From: Sphingobacteriales bacterium
GTDB lineage: Bacteria; Bacteroidota; Bacteroidia; Chitinophagales; Chitinophagaceae
Length of the DNA: 5,213 nt
Assembly: GCA_023251215.1 (NCBI GenBank)
Contig: JAHEZF010000141.1
Coordinates: forward strand, 1 to 5,213
Reading direction: 5' to 3'
Every line of letters starts with the position of its first letter. The first letter of the stretch is position 1. The position numbers and the translations under genes were made by a program. This document shows positions 4,167-5,213 of this stretch, one piece after another. The notes under the pieces are model-generated. The model worked only from the letters and a program-made list of their open reading frames with translations. It made no database searches and was not told the origin of the DNA.

Positions 4167-5213
4167 ATGAATGAAAAACTGGTAACCCGCATTGCAAAGG
4201 AAGTAGAAGAAATCAAATCCTCCGGTCTTTATAAAACAGAAAGGATCATTGCCAGCCCGCAGGGAGCTGAAATAATAGTCAATGGCAAAACGGTGCTGAA
4301 TTTCTGCGCCAATAATTATCTCGGTCTTTCTTCTCATCCAAAAGTGATTGAGGCGGCGCACAAGGCAATTAATTCAAGAGGCTATGGCATGAGCAGTGTC
4401 CGGTTTATTTGCGGCACCCATGATATTCATAAAGAACTGGAGAAAAAACTTTCTGATTTTCTGGGAACAGAAGATACTATTTTATATGCGGCGGCATTTG
4501 ATGCCAACGGCGGTGTATTTGAACCCCTGTTCAATGAAGAGGATGCAATTGTTTCTGATGCATTGAATCATGCTTCTGTTATTGATGGTATTCGTTTGTG
4601 CAAAGCACAGCGGTATCGTTACGAACATAATAATATGGATGACCTGGAAGCAAAACTGAAAGAAGCGGCCGGGTGTCGCAGCCGCATCATCGCGACTGAT
4701 GGTTCTTTCAGCATGGATGGAACAATTGCGCAGTTAGATAAAATTTGCAATCTCGCCGATAAACATGATGCAGCAGTAATGATTGATGAATGTCATTCTT
4801 CTGGTTTTTTGGGAAAAACAGGGCGGGGCACTCATGAATACCGCGGCGTGATGGGTAGAATTGATATCATCACTGGCACACTGGGCAAAGCATTGGGTGG
4901 CGCATCCGGAGGATTTACTTCAGGCAGAAAAGAAGTGATTGATATGCTGCGGCAAAAATCAAGACCTTATTTGTTCAGTAATACGCTGGCCCCTTCAATT
5001 GTCGGCGGTTCCATTGCTGTGCTGGATATGCTGACGCAGACAACAGAGCTAAGAGACAAATTGGAATTCAATACAAAATATTTCCGGGAAAAAATAACTG
5101 AAGCCGGTTTCGATATCAAACCCGGCGAACATCCGATTGTTCCCATCATGCTGTATGATGCAGTGCTGGCACAAAATTTTGCAGCTAAACTTTTAGATGA
5201 AGGCATTTATATT
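4167..5213 (+). CDS. kbl: Glycine C-acetyltransferase (2-amino-3-ketobutyrate CoA ligase), 3' end missing
   Basis: A PLP enzyme of the alpha-oxoamine synthase family. With threonine dehydrogenase it completes threonine breakdown, converting 2-amino-3-ketobutyrate and CoA to glycine and acetyl-CoA in the cytoplasm. The window holds 349 residues; the E. coli enzyme has 398, so about 49 are lost beyond the edge. Diagnostic sequence includes NFCANNYLGLSSHP (45-58), GMSSVRFICGTHDIHKELE (74-92), SDALNHASVIDG (130-141), ATDGSFSMDG (176-185), and DECHSSGFLGKTGRG (207-221), whose Asp207 and His210 contact the cofactor. In TGTLGKALGGASGG (236-249), Lys241 is the PLP Schiff-base lysine. SRPYLFSNTLAPS (265-277) is also typical of Kbl. 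These motifs follow the E. coli Kbl closely and separate it from the serine palmitoyl-, ALA- and AONS-synthase relatives. The start is the ATG at 4167; a second ATG at 4171 is out of frame. A tdh gene is not in the window. Confidence 0.96.
   Translation, partial: MNEKLVTRIAKEVEEIKSSGLYKTERIIASPQGAEIIVNGKTVLNFCANNYLGLSSHPKVIEAAHKAINSRGYGMSSVRFICGTHDIHKELEKKLSDFLGTEDTILYAAAFDANGGVFEPLFNEEDAIVSDALNHASVIDGIRLCKAQRYRYEHNNMDDLEAKLKEAAGCRSRIIATDGSFSMDGTIAQLDKICNLADKHDAAVMIDECHSSGFLGKTGRGTHEYRGVMGRIDIITGTLGKALGGASGGFTSGRKEVIDMLRQKSRPYLFSNTLAPSIVGGSIAVLDMLTQTTELRDKLEFNTKYFREKITEAGFDIKPGEHPIVPIMLYDAVLAQNFAAKLLDEGIYI

Noticed and set aside
4967..5206. Minus-strand open frame within kbl
   Set aside because: Antisense shadow; the plus-strand frame is a clear Kbl sequence through this interval.
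1..5213. tRNA, rRNA, CRISPR array, insertion sequence or phage signature
   Set aside because: No cloverleaf, spacer-repeat array with spacers, transposase frame or integrase was seen. The 7-base arrays have no spacers and are not CRISPR.

Overview
This window looks like chromosomal DNA from a Bacteroidota member, most likely a Chitinophagaceae-type organism. That placement is an inference. It rests on AT-rich start regions without Shine-Dalgarno sites, a TAnnTTTG-type -7 promoter box before the plus-strand gene, a Bacteroidota-style sigma / anti-sigma / beta-barrel gene set, and GC-rich palindromes and heptamer arrays of a kind I associate with these genomes.

Layout. Positions 1-84 (+) are the last 27 codons of an unidentified gene. 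It converges on a minus-strand L,D-transpeptidase gene (161-724), and a hairpin that may serve both genes lies between them. Positions 725-1021 hold no gene that I trust, but contain a strong intrinsic terminator for the minus strand and a GC-rich repeat-like palindrome. Next come three minus-strand genes, transcribed in the order ECF sigma factor (3682-3197), cysteine-free membrane protein with a duplicated N-terminal module, probably the anti-sigma factor (3105-1981), and outer-membrane beta-barrel protein (1897-1022). They are followed by the terminator at 885-924. Upstream of the sigma gene is a minus-strand gene for a 70-residue cysteine-containing membrane peptide (4019-3807). Divergent from it, kbl (glycine C-acetyltransferase) starts at 4167 and runs off the window end.

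Regulation. The sigma gene and the 70-residue gene each have upstream the same bipartite sequence, TGTAACATT followed by CGTA or CGTC, with 16 or 17 bases between TGTAAC and CGT. This is the architecture of an ECF-sigma promoter, so the sigma factor probably drives its own operon and the neighbouring small gene. A third copy lies inside the anti-sigma gene, upstream of the beta-barrel gene. These are the only three TGTAAC words I found on either strand, and all three have a correctly spaced CGT. The simplest model is an autoregulated cell-envelope response: sigma factor, membrane-bound antagonist with a periplasmic tail, an outer-membrane barrel, and a small secreted or membrane peptide. The signal cannot be read from the sequence.

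The most unusual non-coding structure is a pair of inverted 7-base tandem arrays that fills the gap between the sigma and anti-sigma genes and ends two bases from the anti-sigma start codon.
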